NCBI GenBank assembly: GCA_903904335.1
Contig: CAIVCF010000219.1
Span: forward strand, 1-64,000
Length of the DNA stretch: 64,000 nt
From: an uncultured Chitinophagaceae bacterium
Lineage (GTDB): Bacteria; Bacteroidota; Bacteroidia; Chitinophagales; Chitinophagaceae
Direction: 5' to 3'
Shown here: positions 6,149 to 15,224 of the stretch, piece by piece
Layout of the letters: each line of letters begins with the position of its first letter
Numbering within the stretch: position 1 is the first letter of the stretch
Made by a program: the position numbers and the translations under genes
The notes under the pieces: generated by a model
Told to the model about the DNA's origin: nothing
Seen by the model: the letters and a program-made list of their open reading frames with translations, nothing else
Database searches by the model: none

Positions 6149-7234
6149 ATGGAACAGACACTCGAACAGAAGCAAAACATCTTAGATGTGTGGAATAAAC
6201 GTCCACTTATTATCAGCGGCCCTTGCAGCGCAGAAACAGAAGAACAAGTAGTTGCAACCGCAACAGGTTTGGCCGCTACCGGAAAAGTAGATATGCTGCG
6301 TGCAGGTATTTGGAAACCCCGTACACGTCCGGGAAGTTTTGAAGGGGTTGGTACAAAAGGATTGCCTTGGTTACAAAAAGCAAAAGCATTAACAGGCTTG
6401 CCTGTTTGTGTGGAAGTGGCCACCGGTAAACAAGTGGAAGATGCTTTGCATTTTGGTGTGGATGTGTTGTGGATCGGAGCTCGTACCACTGTAAACCCTT
6501 TCAGTGTGCAGGATGTAGCCGATGCATTGCGTGGAGCTGATGTTCCTGTGTTGATTAAGAATCCAATCAATCCTGATCTGGAGTTATGGATCGGTGCATT
6601 GGAACGTGTTGGAAAAGCAGGTATTAAAAATATCGGATTGATCCATCGTGGTTTTAGTTCTTACGGTAATACAGAATATCGTAATGCACCGATGTGGCAT
6701 TTGGCGATTGAAATGAAAAGAAGATATCCTGATATGTTGATGATCAATGATCCTTCGCATATCTGCGGTAACAGACACATGTTGCAGGAAGTTGCACAAG
6801 AAGCCATTGACTTGGATTATGATGGATTGATCATTGAAAGTCATATCGATCCTGATAATGCATGGAGCGATGCCAAACAACAAATCACTCCTGAAAGATT
6901 GGGTGAATTGATCGGCAGCATTCATTGGAGAAAAGAAGATGTTGCTTCAGAAGAGTATCATGCAGCACTGGAAAAATTGCGTCAGCAGATCAATCATCTC
7001 GATGATGAATTGATGCAGATCATCGGACAGCGTATGAAGGTTTCTGAAAAGATCGGTAAGTACAAAAAAGAAAACAGTATTACTATTTTACAAACCAATA
7101 GATGGAATTCAATATTAGAAAGGGCTTTCGCGAAAGGAGATAAGTTGGGATTAAGTAAAGAATTCATCACTAAATATTTTGATGCGGTACACATGGAAAG
7201 TATTAATCATCAGAATAAGATCATGAACAGCTAA
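6149..7234 (+). CDS. bifunctional DAHP synthase / chorismate mutase
   Basis: Joins erythrose 4-phosphate and phosphoenolpyruvate into DAHP, the first shikimate-pathway step. Its C-terminal domain converts chorismate to prephenate. In 361 residues, about 1-262 are a type I-beta (KDO8P synthase-like) DAHP synthase: ISGPCSAE, LRAGIWKPRTRPGSFEG, WIGARTT, IKNP, HRGFSS, NDPSH. Residues about 265-361 are an AroQ-type chorismate mutase (LRQQINHLDDELMQIIGQR, KIGKYKKEN). In related fusions the mutase domain confers feedback inhibition. It is followed after 6 bases by aroB, so aroF/CM-aroB-aroA-aroC is probably one operon. Together with pheA and tyrA it links chorismate to both branches. Confidence 0.93.
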   Translation: MEQTLEQKQNILDVWNKRPLIISGPCSAETEEQVVATATGLAATGKVDMLRAGIWKPRTRPGSFEGVGTKGLPWLQKAKALTGLPVCVEVATGKQVEDALHFGVDVLWIGARTTVNPFSVQDVADALRGADVPVLIKNPINPDLELWIGALERVGKAGIKNIGLIHRGFSSYGNTEYRNAPMWHLAIEMKRRYPDMLMINDPSHICGNRHMLQEVAQEAIDLDYDGLIIESHIDPDNAWSDAKQQITPERLGELIGSIHWRKEDVASEEYHAALEKLRQQINHLDDELMQIIGQRMKVSEKIGKYKKENSITILQTNRWNSILERAFAKGDKLGLSKEFITKYFDAVHMESINHQNKIMNS

Positions 7235-7240
7235 TTTAAA

Positions 7241-8260
7241 ATGGAGCAGCAAACTTTTAAATTCTCAACAGCATCAACCACTATTTACTTTGCAAATGGC
7301 ATCAGTCATCTAAAAGAAATAATAGACGTTAAACATGCTGTATTCATAACCGATGAGAATGTTTTTAAACATCATCAAAAAAGATTCAAAGGTTATAATA
7401 CCATTGTTTTAAAAGCCGGCGAAGAATTTAAAACACAAGCAACAGTTGATTCGGTCATTCAACAACTCATTGCTTTTGAAGCTGACAGGAAAACAATTTT
7501 GGTCGGTGTTGGTGGTGGTGTTATTACAGATATCACCGGTTATGTAGCATCCATTTATATGCGTGGCATTCAATTTGGATTTATTCCAACAACTTTATTG
7601 GCATTGGTTGATGCAAGTATCGGCGGTAAAAATGGAATTGATGTTGGTGTGTATAAAAACATTGTGGGTGTTACACGTCAGCCTTCTTTTATTTTGCACG
7701 ATCTTATTTTTCTGAACACGCTGCCGGAAAGCGAGTGGCAGAACGGATTTGCAGAGATCATTAAACATGCCTGCATTAAAGATGCAGCAATGTTTAAAGA
7801 ATTGGAAAAGCGTGATCTGAAATATTATCACAGCAAGAAAAAAGAATTGTGTTTGCTCATTCAACGCAATGCGAAAATTAAATTGAATGTTGTTCAGCGA
7901 GATGAGTTTGAACAGGCTGACAGAAAGTTGTTGAACTTTGGACATACGCTGGGTCATGCTTTGGAAAATCAATATGAATTATCGCATGGTCAGGCCATTT
8001 CTATCGGAATGACCTATGCTTCAGAAATTTCAAAAAAAGTGTTAGGGTTCAAACAAACCGAATTGGTTGTAAAAGTTTTAGAGCAATACGGTTTGCCAAC
8101 TTATGCCGCATTTAACAAGCAAAAAGTTTTTGATGTGTTGAAGATGGATAAGAAACGAGCCAGAAAAGAAATGAATTATATTTTATTAGAGAAGATCGGG
8201 AAAGGAATTGTGTTGCCCATTCCTTTGGATGATTTAGAAAATCTTATTTCAAATTTATAA
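7241..8260 (+). CDS. aroB: 3-dehydroquinate synthase
   Basis: Second step of the shikimate pathway: cyclises DAHP to 3-dehydroquinate with NAD and a divalent metal. The 339-residue length is usual for the shorter bacterial form. Visible motifs: GGGVITDITGYVAS (NAD binding), PTTLLALVDASIGGKNG, and the metal-ligand regions NGFAEIIKHA and FGHTLGHALE. ATG 7241 is 6 bases after the DAHP synthase stop, which suggests co-transcription; aroA follows after 20 bases. Confidence 0.94.
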   Translation: MEQQTFKFSTASTTIYFANGISHLKEIIDVKHAVFITDENVFKHHQKRFKGYNTIVLKAGEEFKTQATVDSVIQQLIAFEADRKTILVGVGGGVITDITGYVASIYMRGIQFGFIPTTLLALVDASIGGKNGIDVGVYKNIVGVTRQPSFILHDLIFLNTLPESEWQNGFAEIIKHACIKDAAMFKELEKRDLKYYHSKKKELCLLIQRNAKIKLNVVQRDEFEQADRKLLNFGHTLGHALENQYELSHGQAISIGMTYASEISKKVLGFKQTELVVKVLEQYGLPTYAAFNKQKVFDVLKMDKKRARKEMNYILLEKIGKGIVLPIPLDDLENLISNL

Positions 8261-8280
8261 ATCCCATTGGTGAGCAGGGT

Positions 8281-9579
8281 ATGATTGTAACCATACAACC
8301 ATCCATATTATCAGGAACGATTCATGCACCCGCATCTAAGAGTTCCATGCAACGAGCCTGTGCTGCGGCTTTGGTGAGAAAAGGAATTTCTGTTATACAT
8401 AATCCCGGAACATCTAATGATGATAAAGCTGCATTAAGTATCATCAGGGAAATGGGTTGCGAGATAACTATCAATACGAATGAGTTAATTATTGATAGTA
8501 GTAAAGCTTTCATTCATTCAACATCTAACATTCATAATGTAACATCAACAATCAATTGCGGAGAAAGCGGATTAAGTATTCGGATGTTTACGCCCATTGT
8601 TGCATTGAGCAAAAACAAAATAACCATCAATGGTGAAGGAAGTTTATTAAAACGACCGATGGATTTTTTTGATGAGATACTGCCGCAGTTAAATGTTGTA
8701 ATCAATTCCAATCAAGGAAAACTTCCGTTACAAATTAATGGACCATTACAGCCAAAGAATATTGAGATAGATGGTTCATTAAGCTCACAATTCTTAACAG
8801 GATTGTTAATGGCTTATGCTGCTGCTGATGCAAATAATGTTTCCATCAAAGTAAATGATCTCAAAAGCAAACCTTATGTGGACTTGACTTTAAAAGTGAT
8901 GAAAGATTTTGATTTGCATGTTCCTGCAAATAATAATTATGAATCATTCACATTCAACAAACCAATCAACCAACAAACCAATCAACCAATAAACTATACA
9001 GTTGAAGGCGATTGGAGCGGTGCATCTTTTTTATTAGTTGTAGGAGCGATCACTGGAAATATTATTGTAAAAGGATTAGATATTCAATCAACACAGGCAG
9101 ATAAAAAAATAGTAGAAGCATTGCAGGATTGCGGTGCTGTGATTTCTATTCGAGATAATGAAATTGAAATTTCATCTTCCAACAATTTAAAAGCGTTTCA
9201 TTTTAATGCAACGGATTGTCCCGATCTGTTTCCGCCTTTAGTTGCATTGGCATCTTATTGCAATGGAACAACAGTGATTGAAGGGGTAAGCAGATTAGCG
9301 CATAAAGAAAGTAACCGTGCATTGACCTTGCAGCAAGAATTTGTTAAAATGGGTGTGCAGATCGAATTACAAGATGATTTGATGATGATCAAAGGAAGTC
9401 CTGTTAAAGCTGCAAAAGTTCATTCGCGTCACGATCATCGCATTGCAATGGCATGCGCAGTTGCTGCATTAAAAGCCGATGGCGAAATAATTATTGAGGA
9501 AGCCGAAGCAATAAACAAATCATATCCTGATTTTTATGATCATTTGAAAAAGTTAGGAGCATCAGTTACTCAATCCTAA
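8281..9579 (+). CDS. aroA: 3-phosphoshikimate 1-carboxyvinyltransferase (EPSP synthase)
   Basis: Transfers the enolpyruvyl group of PEP to shikimate 3-phosphate. The 432-residue product has the N-terminal PASKSSMQRACAAA substrate loop, GESGLSIRMFTPI (the position of the usual GTxxR motif), SSQFLTGLLMA, WSGASF and the C-terminal DHRIAMA motif. A low-complexity insert (NKPINQQTNQPIN, encoded by an AACCAATC-type microsatellite at 8955-8994) lies just before the TVEGDWSGASF strand, in what should be a surface loop. Otherwise the protein looks intact. It lies 20 bases after aroB and 29 before aroC. Confidence 0.93.
   Translation: MIVTIQPSILSGTIHAPASKSSMQRACAAALVRKGISVIHNPGTSNDDKAALSIIREMGCEITINTNELIIDSSKAFIHSTSNIHNVTSTINCGESGLSIRMFTPIVALSKNKITINGEGSLLKRPMDFFDEILPQLNVVINSNQGKLPLQINGPLQPKNIEIDGSLSSQFLTGLLMAYAAADANNVSIKVNDLKSKPYVDLTLKVMKDFDLHVPANNNYESFTFNKPINQQTNQPINYTVEGDWSGASFLLVVGAITGNIIVKGLDIQSTQADKKIVEALQDCGAVISIRDNEIEISSSNNLKAFHFNATDCPDLFPPLVALASYCNGTTVIEGVSRLAHKESNRALTLQQEFVKMGVQIELQDDLMMIKGSPVKAAKVHSRHDHRIAMACAVAALKADGEIIIEEAEAINKSYPDFYDHLKKLGASVTQS
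8955..8994 (+). repeat. in-frame AACCAATC/AACCAAC microsatellite in aroA
   Basis: Alternating AACCAATC and AACCAAC units encode the Asn/Gln/Pro-rich segment NKPINQQTNQPIN of EPSP synthase. Similar AACCAA-type runs are commonly intergenic, so this may be a tolerated in-frame expansion. Confidence 0.6.
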
Positions 9580-9608
9580 TTCGTATATTGTAAATCGTAA
9601 ATAAAAAA

Positions 9609-10607
9609 ATGAATTCATTCGGACGCATATTTCGTGTACACATTTTCGGCGAATCGCATGGCGAAAGCGTAGGGATCAGTATCGACGGTATCCCTGCGGG
9701 ATTGCCATTAAATGTAGATGATTTTTTAACTGATATTGAAAGAAGAAAAGGCGGCACACAAAAAGGAACGACACCCAGACAAGAATCAGATATTCCAATT
9801 TTCAAGAGTGGATTGTTCAATGGAAAGACCACCGGTGCACCATTGACTATTTTATTTGAAAATAATAATACACGCAGCGGAGATTATGCCAAACAAAGAG
9901 ACGTGCCACGTCCGGGTCATGCAGATTTTGTGGCACATAAAAAATTTGCAGGTAATGAAGATTACAGAGGTGGCGGGCACTTCAGCGGAAGATTGACTGT
10001 AGCTATTGTTGCAGCTGGCGTGATCGCGAAAAAATTATTGAATGAAATAAAAGTTATTGCAACAATCACTGAAATTGGCGGCGAAAAAGATATTGAAGCG
10101 GGTTTACAAAAAGCAATAGATGCAAAAGATTCTGTTGGCGGAATTGTAGAATGTAAAGTTTCAGGTTTGCCAATTGGATTGGGTGAGCCATTTTTTGATA
10201 GTGTTGAAAGTTTAATGAGTCATGCAGTGTTTGCCATTCCTGCTGTTCGGGGAATTGAATTTGGCACCGGTTTTCTTGCCGCAAAAATGTTCGGAGTTGA
10301 ACACAACGATGCTATCGTTGATGCAACAGGAAAAACAAAGACCAATCATGCTGGTGGTGTTGTTGGCGGAATAACCAATGGTAATGATTTGGTGTTCAGG
10401 ATAGCCATCAAGCCTACATCATCCACACCCAAAGAACAGGAAACATTTAATTGGGAAACAAATAAGATCGAAAGCTTTTCCGTAAAGGGAAGACATGATC
10501 TCTGCATTGCGTTACGTGTTCAGGTTGTGTTAGAAGCTGTAACAGCAATAGTTTTAGCCGATCTGCTATTATTGGAACAGCATATTCCCCGAGTAATTAA
10601 AAATTAA
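9609..10607 (+). CDS. aroC: chorismate synthase
   Basis: Eliminates phosphate from EPSP to form chorismate, using reduced FMN. The 332 residues are slightly shorter than many homologues, but the family signatures are all there: FGESHGESVGISIDGIPAG at the N-terminus, RPGHADF, GGGHFSGRLTVAIVAAG, the central GGIVEC, and the C-terminal RHDLCIALRVQVVLEAVTAIVLAD. The gene closes the aroB-aroA-aroC group and supplies the chorismate used by the mutase domain encoded upstream. The next gene begins 12 bases later, possibly in the same transcript. Confidence 0.94.
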   Translation: MNSFGRIFRVHIFGESHGESVGISIDGIPAGLPLNVDDFLTDIERRKGGTQKGTTPRQESDIPIFKSGLFNGKTTGAPLTILFENNNTRSGDYAKQRDVPRPGHADFVAHKKFAGNEDYRGGGHFSGRLTVAIVAAGVIAKKLLNEIKVIATITEIGGEKDIEAGLQKAIDAKDSVGGIVECKVSGLPIGLGEPFFDSVESLMSHAVFAIPAVRGIEFGTGFLAAKMFGVEHNDAIVDATGKTKTNHAGGVVGGITNGNDLVFRIAIKPTSSTPKEQETFNWETNKIESFSVKGRHDLCIALRVQVVLEAVTAIVLADLLLLEQHIPRVIKN

Positions 10608-10619
10608 TATTTAAAAATT

Positions 10620-10922
10620 GTGAGCTTAATTTATCACGTTACTTCTAAACAAGAATGGAATGCTGCAAAACAATACGGATTTTTTGAAGCGCCATCATTA
10701 AAGATCGAAGGATTTATTCATTGCAGTAAGGCTCAGCAGGTGCAAGGTGTTTTAGAAAGATATTATCGGGGAAAAACCGATCTGGTAAAATTGGTAATTG
10801 ATACAACTAAGCTTGTACATGAATTGAAATATGAATTAGCACCATCAGTGAATGAAGAATTCCCGCATGTGTTTGGTACGATTAATTTAGATGCCGTGAT
10901 TGATGTTGTTGAGATAAATTGA
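10620..10922 (+). CDS. DUF952 family protein
   Basis: The 100-residue cytosolic protein matches DUF952: an N-terminal IYHVTSKQEWNAA, then GFIHCSKAQQV, and the C-terminal FPHVFGTINLDAV. The biochemical role of the family is not established to my knowledge; the conserved His and Ser residues suggest a small-molecule binding fold. It starts with GTG at 10620, 12 bases after aroC, so it may be read through from the aro operon without being part of the pathway. An inverted-repeat element (10940-11040) follows. Confidence 0.75.
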   Translation: MSLIYHVTSKQEWNAAKQYGFFEAPSLKIEGFIHCSKAQQVQGVLERYYRGKTDLVKLVIDTTKLVHELKYELAPSVNEEFPHVFGTINLDAVIDVVEIN

Positions 10923-10939
10923 TGAGATAATGTTTACGG

Positions 10940-11040
10940 TACAAGTGTGTGACGCAAGCCTCATCTGCCTTTCAGGCATCTTCTCCAGAAGGAGAAGAGA
11001 AATGGATGTGTCCTGTTTAATGCCATAAAAAACTAAAGCC
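10940..11040 (+). repeat. about 100-bp double-hairpin repeat, copy A (includes GTGCGACGCAA-type core)
   Basis: Begins ACAAGTGTGTGACGCAA, then TGCCTTTCAGGCA (hairpin) and CTTCTCC-AGAA-GGAGAAG (hairpin), ending near ATGCCATAAAA. It is clearly related over its whole length to 26808-26909. It is intergenic. Confidence 0.8.
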
Positions 11041-11055
11041 GACAAAATAAAAATT

Positions 11056-11355
11056 ATGCATTCATTCATTATTAATGCTTCGATACAAATTGTTCCGGTA
11101 GTACAGGACAAACATCCTTACGAATGGGTGGATGAAGCCATTGCCATTATTGAACAATCAGGAATTAAATATGAAGTAGGCGCTTTTGCAACTGTGATGG
11201 AGGGCAAATATGATGAAGTGATGAAAGTGATCAATGATGTGAATGAATATTTGTATTCGAGAGGTTGTAATGAATGGATCAGCCATTTGCAGATACAGAT
11301 CCGCAGTAACGGTGATATGACTGCTGATGAAAAGACCGAGAAGTTTAAAAAATGA
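11056..11355 (+). CDS. thiamine-binding / UPF0045 (YkoF-MTH1187-like) protein
   Basis: This small protein (99 residues) resembles the UPF0045/MTH1187 family: N-terminal INASIQIVPVV, a central helix DEAIAIIEQSGIKYEVGAFATVMEG, and the C-terminal GCNEWISHLQIQIRS. Members have a ferredoxin-like fold, and some YkoF-type proteins bind thiamine precursors. Ligand binding here is inferred from the family only. No other thiamine genes are nearby. The start ATG 11056 lies just after the double-hairpin repeat, and the gene ends 10 bases before the convergent VanX-like gene. Confidence 0.8.
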   Translation: MHSFIINASIQIVPVVQDKHPYEWVDEAIAIIEQSGIKYEVGAFATVMEGKYDEVMKVINDVNEYLYSRGCNEWISHLQIQIRSNGDMTADEKTEKFKK

Positions 11356-11364
11356 ACATGAGAT

Positions 11365-12093
11365 TTATTGGGCTATCTTTTTTAGATCTTCAAAACTGAG
11401 ATTCATGATTTCAAATTTTTCAGGATCCGGCCAACTGTAATGCCACCATTCTGTTTCGAATAACTTGAATCCGTATTGTTGCATTGTTTCTTTCAATAAT
11501 TTCCTGTTGGCAATAATTTTTTCGGGGAAGGCAGTAAAACTGTGATGTGCAGAATCCGTAAAATCATCAAACCCTGTTCCCATATCTAATTCCTGTTTTG
11601 TTTTGGAGTCAATGATTGTAAGATCAACTGCGATGCCTCTGTTATGTCCGCTTCCTTTCGCAGGGTTGGCAACATATCTTTCATCATGCACCAAGTCCCA
11701 GAATTTTTTGGTCACGTCAAAAGGTCTGTACGCATCAAATATTTTTAATCCTAATCCTTTATTTTGGAGGGTCTGCTGTACCTGTTGTAGTGCTTTTTCT
11801 GCGGGCAATCTTAAAAAGGTGAAAGATGTATTTGCCGGATACATTTCACGATGCATAAAATTGTTAACAGACGCATAACGTAGATCAAGAAGTATGTCTT
11901 TAATATGCTCAGTAATGTTTACCATTATCTGGTTGGAATCCAGTACAATTACAGATTGATAAGTTTTTATATTGCTTATTTCGGATAACCCGTATTCATT
12001 TTTTGGCAGGGTATTTGGTTTTGGGGCACAGCTATGTGCAAAAACAAAAAGGGCAAATATTATGGTTATCCGGGCGGTTTGTTTATTTTTCAT
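11365..12093 (-). CDS. D-Ala-D-Ala dipeptidase (VanX/DdpX-like) lipoprotein
   Basis: A zinc dipeptidase of peptidase family M15D, expected to hydrolyse D-alanyl-D-alanine during peptidoglycan turnover. The 242-residue product starts with a lipoprotein signal (hydrophobic run, then FAHSC), so it is probably anchored in the envelope. Zinc-site motifs SGHNRGIAVDLTI (His and Asp ligands) and EWWHYSWPD (Glu base, His ligand) are intact. No van resistance genes accompany it, so a housekeeping role is more likely than glycopeptide resistance. It is transcribed divergently from the DPBB protein at 12139, with 45 bases between the start codons. Confidence 0.87.
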   Translation of the reverse strand: MKNKQTARITIIFALFVFAHSCAPKPNTLPKNEYGLSEISNIKTYQSVIVLDSNQIMVNITEHIKDILLDLRYASVNNFMHREMYPANTSFTFLRLPAEKALQQVQQTLQNKGLGLKIFDAYRPFDVTKKFWDLVHDERYVANPAKGSGHNRGIAVDLTIIDSKTKQELDMGTGFDDFTDSAHHSFTAFPEKIIANRKLLKETMQQYGFKLFETEWWHYSWPDPEKFEIMNLSFEDLKKIAQ

Positions 12094-12138
12094 GATAATT
12101 GCAGGCGGTTACAGGATCAAATTACAAATTATTTTGGT

Positions 12139-12540
12139 ATGAAGCGGATTATCTGTCTTGTCATAGCTTTTTGCATTTGTTTTGCTGCAAATACTCAAAA
12201 TGATACCATTGTATTACCGAAACCAAAAACAATCATTGGTATTGCCAGTTTTTACAGTTCTAATTTAGATGGAACAAAGACATCCACCGGCGAAATTTAC
12301 AGGAACAGTAAAATGACAGCTGCAAGTAACCAATTCAACCTGAATACATGGGTAAAAGTGACGAATTTGCGGAATAACAAAGTAATAAAGGTTAGAATTA
12401 ATGACCGGATGCACATTAAAATGGAACATAAAGGCAGGGTGGTGGATTTGAGCAGAACGGCAGCAAAAGAACTTGGATTTATAGGTCGGGGACTGACCCG
12501 AGTAAAGGTTGAAGAGCTATTAAATGCACATAATGACTGA
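12139..12540 (+). CDS. secreted DPBB (RlpA-like) protein
   Basis: A double-psi beta-barrel protein of the RlpA type, exported to the envelope, where relatives cut or bind denuded peptidoglycan glycans. The 133-residue product has a signal peptide (MKRIICLVIAFCICFAANT) and one DPBB domain (GIASFYSSNLDGTKTSTGE, NTWVKVTNL, KVRINDRMH, VVDLSRTAAKELG). No C-terminal SPOR domain is present, unlike full RlpA. Start 12139 is chosen because the signal peptide begins there; an upstream in-frame start would overlap the divergent gene. The -7 region is close to the start (TTATTTTG, one mismatch). Confidence 0.85.
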   Translation: MKRIICLVIAFCICFAANTQNDTIVLPKPKTIIGIASFYSSNLDGTKTSTGEIYRNSKMTAASNQFNLNTWVKVTNLRNNKVIKVRINDRMHIKMEHKGRVVDLSRTAAKELGFIGRGLTRVKVEELLNAHND

Positions 12541-12601
12541 AAAATGTGGATTACCAAATTATTAAAGAAATCTTAATTTTCATAAAATCAAAATCACCCT
12601 G

Positions 12602-12609
12602 TATTTTTG
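12602..12609 (+). promoter_or_regulatory. -7 box of the OmpA-family gene
   Basis: TATTTTTG matches TANNTTTG, 21 bases before ATG 12631. Confidence 0.5.
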
Positions 12610-12630
12610 CCCAACTCAAAAAACTAACTT

Positions 12631-13968
12631 ATGAAGAAAGTTCTCTTGTTTTTAATAGCTGCGGGATTAGCGGTTACATCTTTTAGTCAGGAATCCATGG
12701 CCCCTAGTTGGAAGAAAAGACCAACATTGGGTATCAATTTTTTTCTTAAAGATTTTATTACACCCGATTTAATCGGTCATAATTCTTTAGGATTATTTCT
12801 CAGAGGACAATATCCCAGTATCAATACAATGAGTCCAGGCTTCGGAATCCAGTATTTACAAGGATTGAGCGAGTATGTTGATTTTTCTGCTAATTTGAAC
12901 AGTTCATTTTTGAAATACACATTTTATGATGGTACTAAAGCAACGAATGATCAGTTTTTATTAGAAACAAGTGCAGCAGTAAATCTTAAGTTATTACCCG
13001 ACAATTATGTTGTTGATCCTTATGTTACAGTTGGCGTGGGTGCTTCCATGTTAGCAGGCACTTATTTTGGAGCTTATGCTCCTGTGGGTGCAGGTTTTCA
13101 ATTTGCATTAGGTCAGGGTGCTTTCCTTAACCTGCAATGGTTATATAATCTTCGTGTTTCAGATAATACTAATTATAATTTCCAATATTCATTAGGCTTT
13201 GCTTCTCCACTTACAGAAAAGAAACAACCTAAATTGGCTCCTTTGCCTCCGCCTCCGCCACCTGTAGTTGAAAAAGATACAGATGGTGATGGTATACCTG
13301 ACAGCAAAGACAAATGCCCAACAGTTCCGGGTGTAGCTAAATATGATGGTTGCCCAGTTCCTGATACAGATGGTGATGGTATTAATGATGAAAATGATAA
13401 ATGCCCTACAGTAAAAGGTTTGGCAAGATATAATGGTTGTCCGATACCGGATACAGATGGTGATGGTATCAATGATGAAGAAGATTCTTGTAAAACAGTT
13501 CCGGGTGTTGCTCGTTATCATGGATGTCCGGTTCCAGATACAGATGGTGATGGTGTAAATGATGAAGAAGATAAATGTCCTTTCGATAAAGGTCCGGCTT
13601 CTAATCACGGTTGCCCTGAATTAAAAGACTATAACTTCCACGCAGAAAATATTCTCTTTGCGAGAAGCAGTGCTGTATTGACTAAAAAAGCAACTGATGA
13701 ATTAGACAGAGGTGCTAAAATTCTTGCAGAACATTCTCATTTGAATATTCTGATTGATGGGTATACTTCTAATACAGGTACTGTTCCAATGAACCTTAAA
13801 TTATCTCAAAAAAGAGCTGATGCAGTTAAAGCTTATTTGGTGAAGAAAGGAATCAGTGCAGACAGATTAACTGCAACAGGTTATGGTGTTGCCAACCCGG
13901 TTGCTGATAACAAAACGCAAAAAGGAAGAGATTTGAATAAAAGAGTTGAGTTTAAAGTAAAACAATAA
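12631..13968 (+). CDS. OmpA-family outer membrane protein with TSP3 repeats
   Basis: An outer-membrane protein linking the membrane to peptidoglycan. 445 residues: signal peptide 1-19, a beta-barrel-like region about 25-195, a proline-rich hinge (PLPPPPPPVVE), four thrombospondin type 3 calcium-binding repeats (DTDGDGI-N/P-D units with paired Cys, about 218-330), and a C-terminal OmpA/MotB domain (about 340-445: NILFARSSAVLTKKA, LSQKRADAV, NKRVEFKV). In the peptidoglycan-binding loop the usual GHTD reads GYTS, so the Asp that binds diaminopimelate in relatives is a Ser here. The gene has its own promoter and ends in a strong bidirectional terminator. Confidence 0.92.
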   Translation: MKKVLLFLIAAGLAVTSFSQESMAPSWKKRPTLGINFFLKDFITPDLIGHNSLGLFLRGQYPSINTMSPGFGIQYLQGLSEYVDFSANLNSSFLKYTFYDGTKATNDQFLLETSAAVNLKLLPDNYVVDPYVTVGVGASMLAGTYFGAYAPVGAGFQFALGQGAFLNLQWLYNLRVSDNTNYNFQYSLGFASPLTEKKQPKLAPLPPPPPPVVEKDTDGDGIPDSKDKCPTVPGVAKYDGCPVPDTDGDGINDENDKCPTVKGLARYNGCPIPDTDGDGINDEEDSCKTVPGVARYHGCPVPDTDGDGVNDEEDKCPFDKGPASNHGCPELKDYNFHAENILFARSSAVLTKKATDELDRGAKILAEHSHLNILIDGYTSNTGTVPMNLKLSQKRADAVKAYLVKKGISADRLTATGYGVANPVADNKTQKGRDLNKRVEFKVKQ

Positions 13969-13980
13969 TCAAATAAGATT

Positions 13981-14029
13981 ATAGCAAATAAAAAATCCCG
14001 CTCATAGAGCGGGATTTTTTATTTGCTAT
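13981..14029. terminator. bidirectional terminator, 23-bp perfect stem
   Basis: ATAGCAAATAAAAAATCCCG continues to CTC, loop ATA, then the exact reverse complement ending ATTTGCTAT. T/A runs on both sides serve both the OmpA gene (+) and the cysteine desulfurase gene (-), which converge here. Confidence 0.9.
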
Positions 14030-14070
14030 AAATTAGAAGAATAAATATTATTTGGTTTAAGGAATGATGG

Positions 14071-15198
14071 TTAAATAATTTCCTTCAGTTTCTCAATCAC
14101 AATATCAATTTCTTCTTTGGTATTATGCTTACAGAAAGAAAAACGAACGGTCACCTGATCAGCATTATTGTTAATACTGCGAATCACATGACTTCCTGTA
14201 TCTGCACCGCTTGTACAGGCACTTCCACCGGATGCACAAATATTGTTGATGTCTAAATTAAATAAGAGCATTTCACTTTTTTCTGACTTCGGGAAGTTTA
14301 CACTTAATACGGTATATAAGCTCTTTCCTAAAGGATCGCCGTTAAAACTGATTTGTTTAAAATGTTGTTTCAATTGTTCCAGCATATATAATTTGATACT
14401 ACGGATATATGCACTGTCCTTCTCAAAATTAATTGTAGCAATTTCCAATGCTTTTGCAAAACCAACAATCCCGTAAACATTTTCTGTTCCTGCACGTAGG
14501 TTACGTTCTTGTGCACCACCATGAATGAAAGGCTTGATCTTTACATTTTCATTTACATACAGAATGCCAATGCCTTTTGGTCCGTGAAATTTATGTCCTG
14601 CTCCTGTTATAAAATGAATCAGTGTATTTCTCAGATCAAACGGGAAATGACCGACAGTTTGAACGGTATCACTATGAAAAATGGCATTATATTTTTCACA
14701 TAAATCACCAACGGCATGAATATCTAAGATATTGCCTATCTCATTATTAGCGTGTAACAAAGTGACCAGACATTTCTCTTTGCTTTCGGATAATCGTTTT
14801 TCAAGATCATCCAAATCTATATGACCATCGCTTAAGAGTTTCACATAACTTAATGATACTTCGCCGCAGTCTTGCAAATATTCAACAGTATGCAATGTTG
14901 CATGATGTTCTATTTGAGAGGTGATAATATGTTTGCATCCCAGATCCCTCACCGCTGCGAGAATGGCAGTATTGCTGCTTTCTGTTCCCCCGCTTGTAAA
15001 AAATATCTCTGCAGGATGTGCACCTAAGATCTTAGCAACAGATTTTCTTGCATTCTCAATCGCCATCCTGCTTTCTCTGCCATAACTGTAAATGGAAGAA
15101 GGGTTACCGAAATGGCTTGTCAAATAAGGCATCATTGCTTCCAGTACAAGCGGATCCAATGCTGTTGTCGCTGCGTTATCTAAATAAATTCTTTTCAC
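14071..15198 (-). CDS. cysteine desulfurase (NifS/IscS-type)
   Basis: A PLP enzyme that removes sulfur from cysteine for Fe-S cluster or tRNA thiolation. 375 residues: N-terminal IYLDNAATTALDP, the HATLHTVE region, the PLP lysine in GAGHKFHGPKGIGILY, NLRAGTENV, and the catalytic Cys loop CASGGSACTSG. The distance and sequence of the loop fit the NifS/IscS group rather than SufS. No isc or suf scaffold genes adjoin, so the sulfur acceptor cannot be told from context. A -7 box (TACTTTTG on the minus strand, 15225-15232) lies 27 bases upstream of the ATG. Confidence 0.92.
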   Translation of the reverse strand: MKRIYLDNAATTALDPLVLEAMMPYLTSHFGNPSSIYSYGRESRMAIENARKSVAKILGAHPAEIFFTSGGTESSNTAILAAVRDLGCKHIITSQIEHHATLHTVEYLQDCGEVSLSYVKLLSDGHIDLDDLEKRLSESKEKCLVTLLHANNEIGNILDIHAVGDLCEKYNAIFHSDTVQTVGHFPFDLRNTLIHFITGAGHKFHGPKGIGILYVNENVKIKPFIHGGAQERNLRAGTENVYGIVGFAKALEIATINFEKDSAYIRSIKLYMLEQLKQHFKQISFNGDPLGKSLYTVLSVNFPKSEKSEMLLFNLDINNICASGGSACTSGADTGSHVIRSINNNADQVTVRFSFCKHNTKEEIDIVIEKLKEII

Positions 15199-15224
15199 TA
15201 TGATTTTATATTCTGTTGCGGGTG

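Noticed and set aside
11365-12093. glycopeptide resistance cluster
   Set aside because: VanX-like gene stands alone; no vanH, vanA or vanS/R homologues nearby.
13173-13608. minus-strand frames opposite the OmpA gene
   Set aside because: Shadows of the repeat-rich TSP3 region; low-complexity and without independent support.
13285-13620. tandem DNA repeats in the OmpA gene as a CRISPR-like array
   Set aside because: The repeats encode TSP3 calcium-binding units (DTDGDG) in frame; there are no spacers of uniform length.
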